From: JAPEKQ01 sp964516845 | GTDB lineage: Bacteria > Joyebacterota > Joyebacteria > Joyebacterales > Joyebacteraceae | DNA: 64,000 nucleotides | Direction: 5' to 3' | NCBI GenBank assembly: GCA_964516845.1 | Contig: CAZEXP010000003.1 | Location: 44,359-108,358 of the forward strand | Shown here: one piece after another, positions 34,255-41,491 of the stretch | How the letters are laid out: every line of letters starts with the position of its first letter | Numbering within the stretch: the stretch's first letter is position 1 | Notes under the pieces: model-generated | Told to the model about the DNA's origin: nothing | The model's database searches: none | What the model saw: the letters and a program-made list of their open reading frames with translations, nothing else | Program-made: the position numbers and the translations under genes

Positions 34255-35144
34255 GACTGACCTCCCGCGAGCTCGATGAACATCTCCTCGAGGCCGACGG
34301 TCCGACAGTCCGCGTCCTTCACTCCGAGACGCTCGGCGATCAACGAGCCGGAGTCCGCCGGGTCCAGCGCGAAGACCGCGTGCAATCCATCGCTCCGCTC
34401 TCTGACGCCCAGACATCCATCGATCGCCCGGAGACTCTCCTTGGTCGCCCCGTTCCCCTTCGGGATCCTGGCGACGCAGTGGTTCTCTCGCAGGTCGTCG
34501 AGCGACCGGTCGATCAGGAGACTCCCCTCGTGGACCATGACGACCCTTTCCGCCATACGCTCCACGTCGGTCATGTAGTGTGATGAGAACAGGATCGTCG
34601 ACCCTTCCTCGTTGAGGAGGTGTATCGACGTCTCGAGGAACTCCCGTCGCGCGGCCGGGTCAAGTCCTCCCGCCGGCTCGTCGAGAAGCAGAAGCTCCGG
34701 ACGGTGCGCGACCGCACACAGCAGCGCCACCTGCCGTGCCTGTCCCTTGCTGAGCTTCCCGAGCTTCGCGCGCGGGTTGAGCGAGAACCTCTCCAGGAGA
34801 TCCATCGCCATCGCGTCGTCCCAGGTCGGGAAGAGCCCGCGGTGGATGTCCAGCACTTCGGTGGTGCTGAGGAACGGGGGAAGTATCTGGTCCTCGGAGA
34901 CGTACCCGATCCTCGACTTCACCTGGACCGGCTTCACCCGTGGGTCGAGGCCGAACACCTCGACCGAGCCCGTCCCGGCCGACAGCATGCCCATCGCGAT
35001 GCGGATGAGCGTGGTCTTCCCGGCCCCGTTCTTTCCGAGGAGCCCCACGACCTCTCCCCGCTCGATCGCAAAGCTCACATCATGGAGCACGTCGACTCCC
35101 GCCTCGTACGCTCTGCACACATTGTTGAATGCGACGATGCTCAT
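34251..35144 (-). CDS. ABC-2-type exporter ATPase (CcmA family)
   Basis: The 297-aa ATPase has Walker A GKNGAGKTT, a Q-loop-like SEDQILPP, signature LSKGQARQ and Walker B LLLLDEPAGGLDP, then a switch His in SSHYM. The signature reads LSKGQ rather than LSGGQ, which occurs in YtrB/CcmA-type ATPases. The C-terminal 80 residues form the usual small beta domain. It overlaps the GntR gene by 4 bases on one side and the permease gene by 4 on the other, so all three are translationally coupled. It powers the membrane partner at 32401-34254. Confidence 0.93.
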   Translation of the reverse strand: MSIVAFNNVCRAYEAGVDVLHDVSFAIERGEVVGLLGKNGAGKTTLIRIAMGMLSAGTGSVEVFGLDPRVKPVQVKSRIGYVSEDQILPPFLSTTEVLDIHRGLFPTWDDAMAMDLLERFSLNPRAKLGKLSKGQARQVALLCAVAHRPELLLLDEPAGGLDPAARREFLETSIHLLNEEGSTILFSSHYMTDVERMAERVVMVHEGSLLIDRSLDDLRENHCVARIPKGNGATKESLRAIDGCLGVRERSDGLHAVFALDPADSGSLIAERLGVKDADCRTVGLEEMFIELAGGQS

Positions 35145-35572
35145 TCCCGGCTCTCCTTGTCTGTTGAATCGGCACGGTCCTGTGAACCGTCCAGCACCTC
35201 CGCTCCATCGAGCATCCGGCGCAGAGTCTCTACGACCTCGTCATCCGCCAGTCCAAGCTGTCGCGCGACCGTCACAGTCGGAGCGAGACTCTCTACGAGC
35301 TGCTCCAGCCGTCTCGTCCGCGCGCCATCGCTTGAGACGCCGCTGACGACCAGCGGCCGACCCGGTCGGCGCTCGACGAGCCCCTCCCGTTCGAGGAAAC
35401 TGTACGCCTTGCTGATTGTCATTGGATTCACGCCGAGCTCCGCGGACAGCACTCTCGTCGATGGCAGTTCATCCCCCGGGGCGAGCAATCCGCTCGCGAC
35501 GTGGAACCTGATCTGGTCCATCAGCTGTCGATACACGGGGACCCCGCTGTGTGGATCAACGACTATGAGCAT
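35141..35572 (-). CDS. GntR-family transcriptional regulator (YtrA type)
   Basis: The 143-aa product has an N-terminal winged helix (VPVYRQLMDQIRFHVASGLL, LPSTRVLSAELGVNPMTISKAYSFLEREGLVERRPG), the signature of the GntR family. A short C-terminal helical tail without a large effector domain marks the YtrA subfamily. Known YtrA regulators repress an ABC exporter operon that they head, and are released by cell-wall-active compounds. Here the gene is first in such an operon, and the promoter is flanked by two near-identical 10-base boxes, so it probably regulates itself and the exporter. The start codon lies close to the YtrA-style opening LIVVDPHSGVPVYRQL. Confidence 0.92.
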   Translation of the reverse strand: MLIVVDPHSGVPVYRQLMDQIRFHVASGLLAPGDELPSTRVLSAELGVNPMTISKAYSFLEREGLVERRPGRPLVVSGVSSDGARTRRLEQLVESLAPTVTVARQLGLADDEVVETLRRMLDGAEVLDGSQDRADSTDKESRE

Positions 35573-36018
35573 CTCGGGTCCTTTCGTCGTCCACCGTGCC
35601 GGTCGCCGCGGCCTGCCCGCGCGTCTGCGCCGCCGTCGGGGTACTCCCTCTCCGTCTCATCTCGTCCCTCCAACGCTCGGGAGGCGCCTCTGCCGTGGCC
35701 TCCGTCTTCTCGGGCACGAATCCGTCTCTTCATGTGACACGCGAACTGCGGGACTGTAGTAATACACCTCTAGAGACAATATACAACCGTATTGGTATAT
35801 ATGTCAAGTGATACACCAGAACAAGAGGGGAGGGATGTCATAAAGTTCAACTCTGTGAGAGGTTAGAGTTGCGATTCCGCGGGGGGGTGATATCGTGCAG
35901 GCGGGAAATCGGTGCGCCGCTGCTGGAAACGAATGCTATGATTCGCGAGCGGCACGACCCTGTCTCCCCCCGCCGACAATGGCCGGCTCATCATCCACAG
36001 CTCACTGGAGGCCGCCCC
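35573..36018. other. 446-base intergenic region between divergent units
   Basis: This holds the GntR operon promoter and its boxes in an AT-rich patch (35755-35830). A possible weak plus-strand promoter for the next gene follows: TTGCGA near 35872, 16 bases, TATCGT. The stretch 35590-35740 is GC-rich and shows no convincing gene or structure. Confidence 0.5.
35759..35817 (-). promoter_or_regulatory. Promoter and candidate operator of the gntR-ABC operon
   Basis: On the minus strand TTGACA (35802-35807) and TATATT (35778-35783) have an 18-base spacer. Two direct 10-base boxes flank it: GTGATACACC (35808-35817) and GTAATACACC (35759-35768), which differ at one base and lie 49 bases apart. Boxes just upstream of the -35 and downstream of the start site fit a looping repressor such as the encoded GntR protein (inference). 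Confidence 0.6.
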
Positions 36019-36633
36019 ATGACACGATCGTCACGGACTCTCCTGCTCCTCGCCGCCCTTGCGCTGACCGCGTTCCACGGGAGCGCGACCGCCGAAGGAC
36101 TGGAGCAGCACTTCGACGGGAGCTTCCCCCCCACCGGATGGACAACGATCGACTACGCAGGTGATGGAGTGGAGTGGCTGCGGAACACCTCATGGGGAGA
36201 CGGCAACTGGACGGGCGGCGCGTCCTTCTGCGCCGAGGTCAGCTCAGCGCATTCGATCGGGCTCAGCTTCGACGCGGGGCTTCTGTCACCCGAGTTCGTC
36301 GTCCCGGCAGGCGGGCTGCTGTTCTTCCGGGCCAACTACCAGAATTTCAAGGGGAATGACAGTTTCGACGTGATCGCAGGCTTTGGGGGCAACGAGATGC
36401 CCATTCTGACATGGACGAGCGACCAGGGCGGCTTCGAGTCGCTTCCGGGCGCGGAGGCGACCATCTCGATGCCGCCGGTGCTCGTAGGTCAAACGATTAC
36501 TCTCGAGTTCAGATACCGGGACAACGCGCAGACCACCGACAACTACTACATCCAGATCGACGACGTGATCGTCGGCGACGAGAGTGCCGTCAGACAGGCT
36601 CGGTGGGGCGCCATCAAGGCGCTGTACAGGTAG
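36019..36633 (+). CDS. Exported beta-sandwich protein with WG-IKA C-terminal tail
   Basis: The start is ATG 36019, with GGAGG seven bases upstream. The 204-aa product has a signal peptide (TLLLLAALALTAFHGSATA). Its jelly-roll/MAM-like domain opens LEQHFDGSFPPTGWTTIDYAGDG, typical of choice-of-anchor modules (an Asn-Thr-Trp and a final QIDDVIVGD strand). The tail is VRQARWGAIKALYR. It is the smallest and simplest member of the tail group: one domain plus the tail, with little linker. That makes it the cleanest case for the tail being a separable signal. It converges on the LVIVD-repeat gene, 15 bases apart. No promoter better than TTGCGA-16-TATCGT is seen. Confidence 0.87.
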   Translation: MTRSSRTLLLLAALALTAFHGSATAEGLEQHFDGSFPPTGWTTIDYAGDGVEWLRNTSWGDGNWTGGASFCAEVSSAHSIGLSFDAGLLSPEFVVPAGGLLFFRANYQNFKGNDSFDVIAGFGGNEMPILTWTSDQGGFESLPGAEATISMPPVLVGQTITLEFRYRDNAQTTDNYYIQIDDVIVGDESAVRQARWGAIKALYR

Positions 36634-36648
36634 GGGTGCTGCGCCGTC

Positions 36649-39210
36649 CTACTTCAGAAGGATCATCTTGCGCGACTCGTCGTATCCGGGAGCCAGGAGA
36701 CGGCAGAAGTACACGCCGGCCGCGACCGACTCTCCTCGCTGATCGCGCCCGTCCCAGATCACGTCCTTCACGCCGGGAGTCTGCCGACCGCTTTCGAGCA
36801 CGCGAACGAGTCTGCCCGCCACGTCATAGACCGCCACGAGGACTTCGCCCCCGGTTCCGGGAACGTGAAGCCTGACTGTCGTCGAGCGCGCAAACGGGTT
36901 TGGAGCGTTCTGCGCGAGCGCGAAGCTCGACGGGATCGTTTCGTCCTCCCCGACCCCCACCTCATCGGCATACCAGCGGAGATACGCCTCGGACACGACC
37001 GGATAGTCCCCGGCTTGCGTGTAGACGAGCGAGGCCCGCCACACGAGCGCGCGCCCGGGAGTGCCGAAGCCGTGAGGCCGGTCGTCGGGGATGACGCGAT
37101 CCCACGTGACACCCGCATCCGCGCTGACCTCCCACCTGACCGTGCCCTCCTGGACCGTGACGAGCTCTATGCTCTGGATCTCCCCCTCCGTCTCCCAGAC
37201 CGGAGTCGAGACGATCTCGTTGAGCTGGATGTCCAGCTCCTCCTGACGAATCTGATAGACCTTGAGTCCGGCCGAGTCGTCCGCAAGGAATGCGTGGTCA
37301 CCGCTGATGACACTCTGGTACGCCCAATCATCCACGTCGACACCGCCGGCGTATGTGAGGATCGTCGGGTCGGAGATGTCGACAACCTGAAAACCCGTCA
37401 CGCCGAGTGATACGTAGGCCCAGTTGCCGCTGAGGGTCACATCGTAGGCCGGAGATGCCCCGGGCCACTTCGAGAGTTCCTGCGGCGCCGTCGGATTGGA
37501 TACGTCCACGAGCGAGATCCCGCCGGTCGCGTCGGAGACGGCGACGATGTGCCCGGCAACGTCGATCCCGCGAGCGTCACCCGCGGCGGTGCTCGTCCCG
37601 ATCAGCGCGAGGCTCTCGGGAACACTGACATCGAAGATCTGAAGACCCGAGTACCGGTCGCCGGCGAAGACCAGGTCTCCGGACACCTCGACCGAGTACG
37701 TCGTGCCGGGAGTGTCGACCGAATCCATCGGCGTCGGGAGCGTCGGGTCGGACACGTCTATGGCAAGAAGCCCCGCGTTTCCGTCCGCGACATAGGCGAC
37801 GCTTCCCGCAACGACCACATCGTAGGCGAACCCGACGGTGTTGTAGCCGCCGATCTCCACGGGCCACGCAGGGTCAGTGATATCGAAGACGCGGAGGCCG
37901 TATCCGCCGTCGGCCACGTAGAGAAGATCACCCTCGGCCCGGAGTCCGTATGAGCGACCGGGCGTGTCGAAATTCCCTACCAGAATCGGATTCTGAGGAT
38001 CCTTGACATCAAGGACCTGGATACCCGCGAGCTGCGCTCCTACATAGAGGTAGTTCCCCGAGATCGAGACGCCATACGAGTTCCCCGGGACGGCCGCTTC
38101 GGCCATCAGCGCGGGCGGAACGCAGGATCCGATCCGGATGATGGCAAGCCCCATCCAGAGATCGGCGACGAACACGTGGCTGCCCTCAATCGCGATGCCC
38201 CGCGCCCAGGTGGAGACCGGAAACTCCTCCACAACCGTCGGTATGGACGGGTCAAGGATGTCGAACTCACGGACTCCGTAGTACCCGTCCGCCACGTACG
38301 CTTTGTCGCCGTCGAGTTCGATGTCATACGGCTGGCTGAAATCAGTGAAGCTGCCACAGAGGGTCGGCGCGGTCGGGTCGGTGACGTCGTAGACCCTGAA
38401 GTAGGCCTCGTTCGGTGGCGGCCAGTCCGCCTTGAACCCGACGCAGTACACGAGGTTGCCGTTGACGGCGACATCCTTCACGTTCCCGCCGGGATACGCG
38501 ACGCCAATCTCGACGAGGTCGGTCGGATCGCTGATGTCGACCAATCGCAGGCCGCCCGCTTCGGTGGCGACGTACGCGATCCGGCCCTCGATCTCCACGT
38601 TCACGGCTTCGCCGGAGAAGTCCCGCGAAGCAACGACAACAGGGACTGCCGGATTGGAGATGTCAATGGAGACGAGGCCCGCTGTGCCGGCTGCGACATA
38701 CGCGTGGTCGCCGGACACTTCGACGTCGTTGGCATAGCCGGCAAGTGTCACCGAACTGAGAGTGTACGGCAGACTGTGATTGTTGATGTTCACGATCACG
38801 AGCCCGCCGATGCGGTCGGCTACGAGCGCCAGATCCCCGTGAAACGCCACAGCTCTCGCATTGCCGGGCGTGTTGCAGACTCCGGTCACGACGGGAGCCG
38901 AGAGATTGGAAATATCGACGGCCACGAGTCCCGTCACATCGCTCGCGAGAAGCGCGAGGTCACCGCACACCGCCACACCCACCGTGCTTCCCGAGACCGA
39001 TGCCTCACCAACCAGGCGCGTCACGAATGCCGGGATCACGGCCTGCCCGGCCGCGGTGTCCCAGAACGCCGTTGTATTCTCCACATCGCAGAACTCGAGT
39101 GAATCGAAATGTTCGGTGAAGTCGTGGTAGTCCGCTGCAGCGTTCGCAACCGTCATGGCAACGATCGCCGCTGCGAGAACGGATCCCACGAATGCGCGTC
39201 TCCGTCGCAC
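36649..39210 (-). CDS. Secreted LVIVD-repeat beta-propeller protein with FlgD-type C-terminal domain
   Basis: The start is GTG 39210 with GGAGT upstream. The 853-aa product has a signal peptide (RAFVGSVLAAAIVAMTVANAAA). About 13 LVIVD-type repeats of roughly 42 residues follow, each of the form GxAxxVxVxGDxAYVADxxxGLxVxDISDPxxPxxxG; they probably make two propellers. Then comes a beta-rich spacer (TVRWEVSADAGVTWDRVIPD) and the FlgD-type end (NAPNPFARSTTVRLHVPG to SRKMILLK). Such proteins are common on the surface of FCB bacteria and are thought to bind other proteins or glycans. The repeats are diverged at the DNA level. It has its own promoter (39262-39290). No clear terminator separates it from the convergent gene. 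Confidence 0.88.
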   Translation of the reverse strand: MRRRRAFVGSVLAAAIVAMTVANAAADYHDFTEHFDSLEFCDVENTTAFWDTAAGQAVIPAFVTRLVGEASVSGSTVGVAVCGDLALLASDVTGLVAVDISNLSAPVVTGVCNTPGNARAVAFHGDLALVADRIGGLVIVNINNHSLPYTLSSVTLAGYANDVEVSGDHAYVAAGTAGLVSIDISNPAVPVVVASRDFSGEAVNVEIEGRIAYVATEAGGLRLVDISDPTDLVEIGVAYPGGNVKDVAVNGNLVYCVGFKADWPPPNEAYFRVYDVTDPTAPTLCGSFTDFSQPYDIELDGDKAYVADGYYGVREFDILDPSIPTVVEEFPVSTWARGIAIEGSHVFVADLWMGLAIIRIGSCVPPALMAEAAVPGNSYGVSISGNYLYVGAQLAGIQVLDVKDPQNPILVGNFDTPGRSYGLRAEGDLLYVADGGYGLRVFDITDPAWPVEIGGYNTVGFAYDVVVAGSVAYVADGNAGLLAIDVSDPTLPTPMDSVDTPGTTYSVEVSGDLVFAGDRYSGLQIFDVSVPESLALIGTSTAAGDARGIDVAGHIVAVSDATGGISLVDVSNPTAPQELSKWPGASPAYDVTLSGNWAYVSLGVTGFQVVDISDPTILTYAGGVDVDDWAYQSVISGDHAFLADDSAGLKVYQIRQEELDIQLNEIVSTPVWETEGEIQSIELVTVQEGTVRWEVSADAGVTWDRVIPDDRPHGFGTPGRALVWRASLVYTQAGDYPVVSEAYLRWYADEVGVGEDETIPSSFALAQNAPNPFARSTTVRLHVPGTGGEVLVAVYDVAGRLVRVLESGRQTPGVKDVIWDGRDQRGESVAAGVYFCRLLAPGYDESRKMILLK

Positions 39211-39261
39211 GATGGACTCCTTCCCTCGTCACGGGCATGTTGTCAGTGGCTCTCTTCTTCC

Positions 39262-39290
39262 AGAATACCACAATTCGCATGCGCAGTCAA
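39262..39290 (-). promoter_or_regulatory. Promoter for the LVIVD-repeat gene
   Basis: On the minus strand TTGACT (39285-39290), 17 bases, TATTCT (39262-39267). Confidence 0.82.
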
Positions 39291-39312
39291 GAAGGGCTCG
39301 CTCCAGAACCTA

Positions 39313-41229
39313 TCACTTCAGGAGCACGAGCTTGCCGGTCCCCGAGAGAATGCGCCTCCCCACGCGTCCCTCCAGTCGCGCGAAGTAGACGCCGCTGGCG
39401 AGCGGTCGGCCGGACGAGTCGCTTCCATCCCACTCGACCGACGTCACACCGGCAGGCATCACGCCATCCGCGAGCAGACGAACGAGACGTCCGGAGACGT
39501 CATAGATACTCACGCGGACGCGCCCCTCGGCCGGATTGACGAAGGACACGGTCGTCTTCGGATTGAAAGGATTCGGCTGTGCCGCAAGCCGGATGCCCTC
39601 GAAGGCCACCGGTTCATCCTCGACTCCGGTGACGACCGAGGGGAGGAAGAACTCCATGATCGAGAGCGCCAGGAACGCCTTCGTCGATGGCGGCGTTCCA
39701 TCGTAGAGGCCACTCAGTTCGAACGACGCCCCCACGGTCCTGTAGGTTCCGGAATCGTACGAGACGCTGAGCCCGTAGACCGGACTCCCGTTCTCGAGAA
39801 TGAGCCCGGCGCCCGCCGCGGCCGGCTCGATGTGGTCGATCCACTCGTTCTCACCGGTGTAGCTGAAGTGCATGCCCTTCGTGAATGTGCCATCCTCACC
39901 GTAGACCGGACCGCAGTCGCTCAAGCCATCGTCCGACGCACTGATCCCGAAGACGGTCTTGAAATCGTGACCGCCGATGACCGGATCGTAGTACCAGGTG
40001 TCCCCGCCCTCCATGTAGACGCAGCCGCCATCACCGAGGTAGTCGATGATCGCGAGCGCCTCCGGAGAGTTGGCGCCGATGACGAAATTGTTGGAGTAGA
40101 TGCCCAGCGATACCCAGACCGTCTGGTAGTGGTGCAGCCGGTCGACCGGGAGCTGCTGAACGTACGTCCCGCTGAACCCCATGCCCGAAAGCAGCGACGC
40201 GATGTTCGGACCGCTCGACGTGTCGGGACTCGGGTCCCACACGAGATAGTGGAACTTGCCGATCGGAACGTCGAATGTGCTGACCGTCTCTCCGTCCGCG
40301 TCGGTCGCGCTGAGCGTGAACGCCGCCAGGTGACCGAGGGGGGTGTCGGCGGACGCGGTGACGACGAAAGGCATGGCCGCGTTGTCCGCGGTTGCGCCCG
40401 TGGCCATGTCCCCGCAAACCGCTCCGTCCTGTGTCAGCGTCACGAACGGGTCATCGGTCGCCAGCGTGACGGAGACACCGGTCGCTGGTTCGCCGTAGTT
40501 CCTGAGCGTCACGGTGACGTCGACGGTCTCACCCGCGTCGAGGTAGCTGTCGCCGTTGCCGGTCGGATCGGAGACCGTATGCCCGAGGTATGCGATGTAC
40601 GGGGTGCTGCTCATGAACGAGACCTTGACGTCGTCGGCGGAGACCTCCGCCGTTGCGATCCCGCCTCAACAGTTGGATGCTGTTGTGAGCAGCATCACCT
40701 CCAATTCGCGAACGGCCTCCGAATCGACTCCCGGGAGGTTCATCAGCTCGTCGTGCAGCATGAACCCGTAGTCGACCCACGAGGTCGTGAGGTCGATGAT
40801 GTGGAATGTGTCATCCTCGGTCCACGGGCAGATGCTGCTGGTGGCTGCGATCGCCGTCCTTCCCAGCGGAGCCCCATTGACGTCGAGATAGGTGATGATG
40901 AGACCGGACGCGCACCAGGCGCCGCCGCCATCGTTGGCCAGGCCTCTCAGGCGGGCGCCGATGTAGATGTTGGATGTTGGAACCGGGATCTGCTGCCAGA
41001 GGCGGGCGTTGCCCTGTCCGTTGTTGCTCGACACGTTGACCTCGTAGTCGCCGTCGGGGTCGTACGTGGTCGCCCGGTTGATGTAGAGAGAACTCCCGGC
41101 GATGCTCTGACTCCAGCCGGTCGTCTGAGGAACCTCGAAGTCACCGTTCTCGACGAGGCCAAGGGTCGACGCCCCCACGATGGAGGCACCCAGAAGCAGC
41201 AGAGTGGTCGCAGCGAACAGAATCCGCAT
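39313..41229 (-). pseudogene. Exported CARDB/FlgD-tail protein interrupted by one in-frame TGA (nonsense mutation or recoded codon)
   Basis: From ATG 41229 (GGGGGA upstream; signal peptide MRILFAATTLLLLGASIVGA) one frame runs 187 codons to a TGA at 40666-40668. It then continues in the same frame for another 450 codons to 39313. Residues before the stop (LLTTASNC) and after it (GGIATAEVSADDVKVSF) read as one beta-sandwich domain, so this is a single gene, not two. The first ATG after the stop (40614) has no ribosome site or signal peptide. The second half has a CARDB module, a GATase-like region (DYLGDGGCVYMEGGDTWYY) and an FlgD-type end (AQPNPFNPKTTVSFVN to TGKLVLLK). A SECIS-like hairpin follows the TGA. 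It may be a pseudogene, a sequencing error, readthrough, or a selenoprotein. Confidence 0.8.
40635..40652 (-). other. SECIS-like hairpin just after the in-frame TGA
   Basis: On the minus strand, starting at the 17th base counted from the T of the TGA, CGGCGGA pairs with TCCGCCG around a GGTC tetraloop closed by A-T. The E. coli fdhF SECIS has the same GGUC loop closed by A-U two bases nearer its UGA. The bulged U of the E. coli element is missing. In GC-rich DNA such hairpins also arise by chance. Confidence 0.35.
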
Positions 41230-41288
41230 GATTTCCCCCCCGGCGTGTGACCGGTCGAACGACGCTGTAACTATGTACTATGTCTGCG

Positions 41289-41317
41289 ATTATAGCACAA
41301 CTTGTACACCACCTCAA
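41289..41317 (-). promoter_or_regulatory. Promoter for the TGA-interrupted gene
   Basis: On the minus strand TTGAGG (41312-41317), 17 bases, perfect TATAAT (41289-41294). Confidence 0.75.
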
Positions 41318-41369
41318 GGCACCCGCGGAGCCCCCGGGGTTCGCGGTCCGTAGTCATTCGGCGGAGGAG

Positions 41370-41398
41370 TTCGTCATGCGCACGAATCCTGCTAGAAT
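41370..41398 (+). promoter_or_regulatory. Possible promoter for the BNR-repeat protein
   Basis: TTCGTC (41370-41375), 17 bases, TAGAAT (41393-41398). The -35 is weak. Confidence 0.4.
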
Positions 41399-41491
41399 GT
41401 CTATGATATGCGATTCTGTGACGGCTGGAACCTACCGTGGGCGTTCCCGCGAGAGCCCCGTCATGTGACACGAGCCGAAGGAGCCCCTTCC

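Noticed and set aside
36649..39210. DNA-level repeat array (CRISPR or tandem repeat) in the LVIVD gene
   Set aside because: Repetition is at the protein level only; units of about 126 bases are strongly diverged and in frame.
40614..40668. Separate downstream gene starting at ATG 40614
   Set aside because: No ribosome site, no signal peptide, and the frame is continuous with the gene upstream of the TGA.
39109..41250. Long plus-strand open frame opposite the TGA-interrupted gene
   Set aside because: Arg/Val/Asp-rich antisense composition with no ribosome site, signal or domain. High GC keeps this antisense frame open. The minus strand has the recognisable domains.
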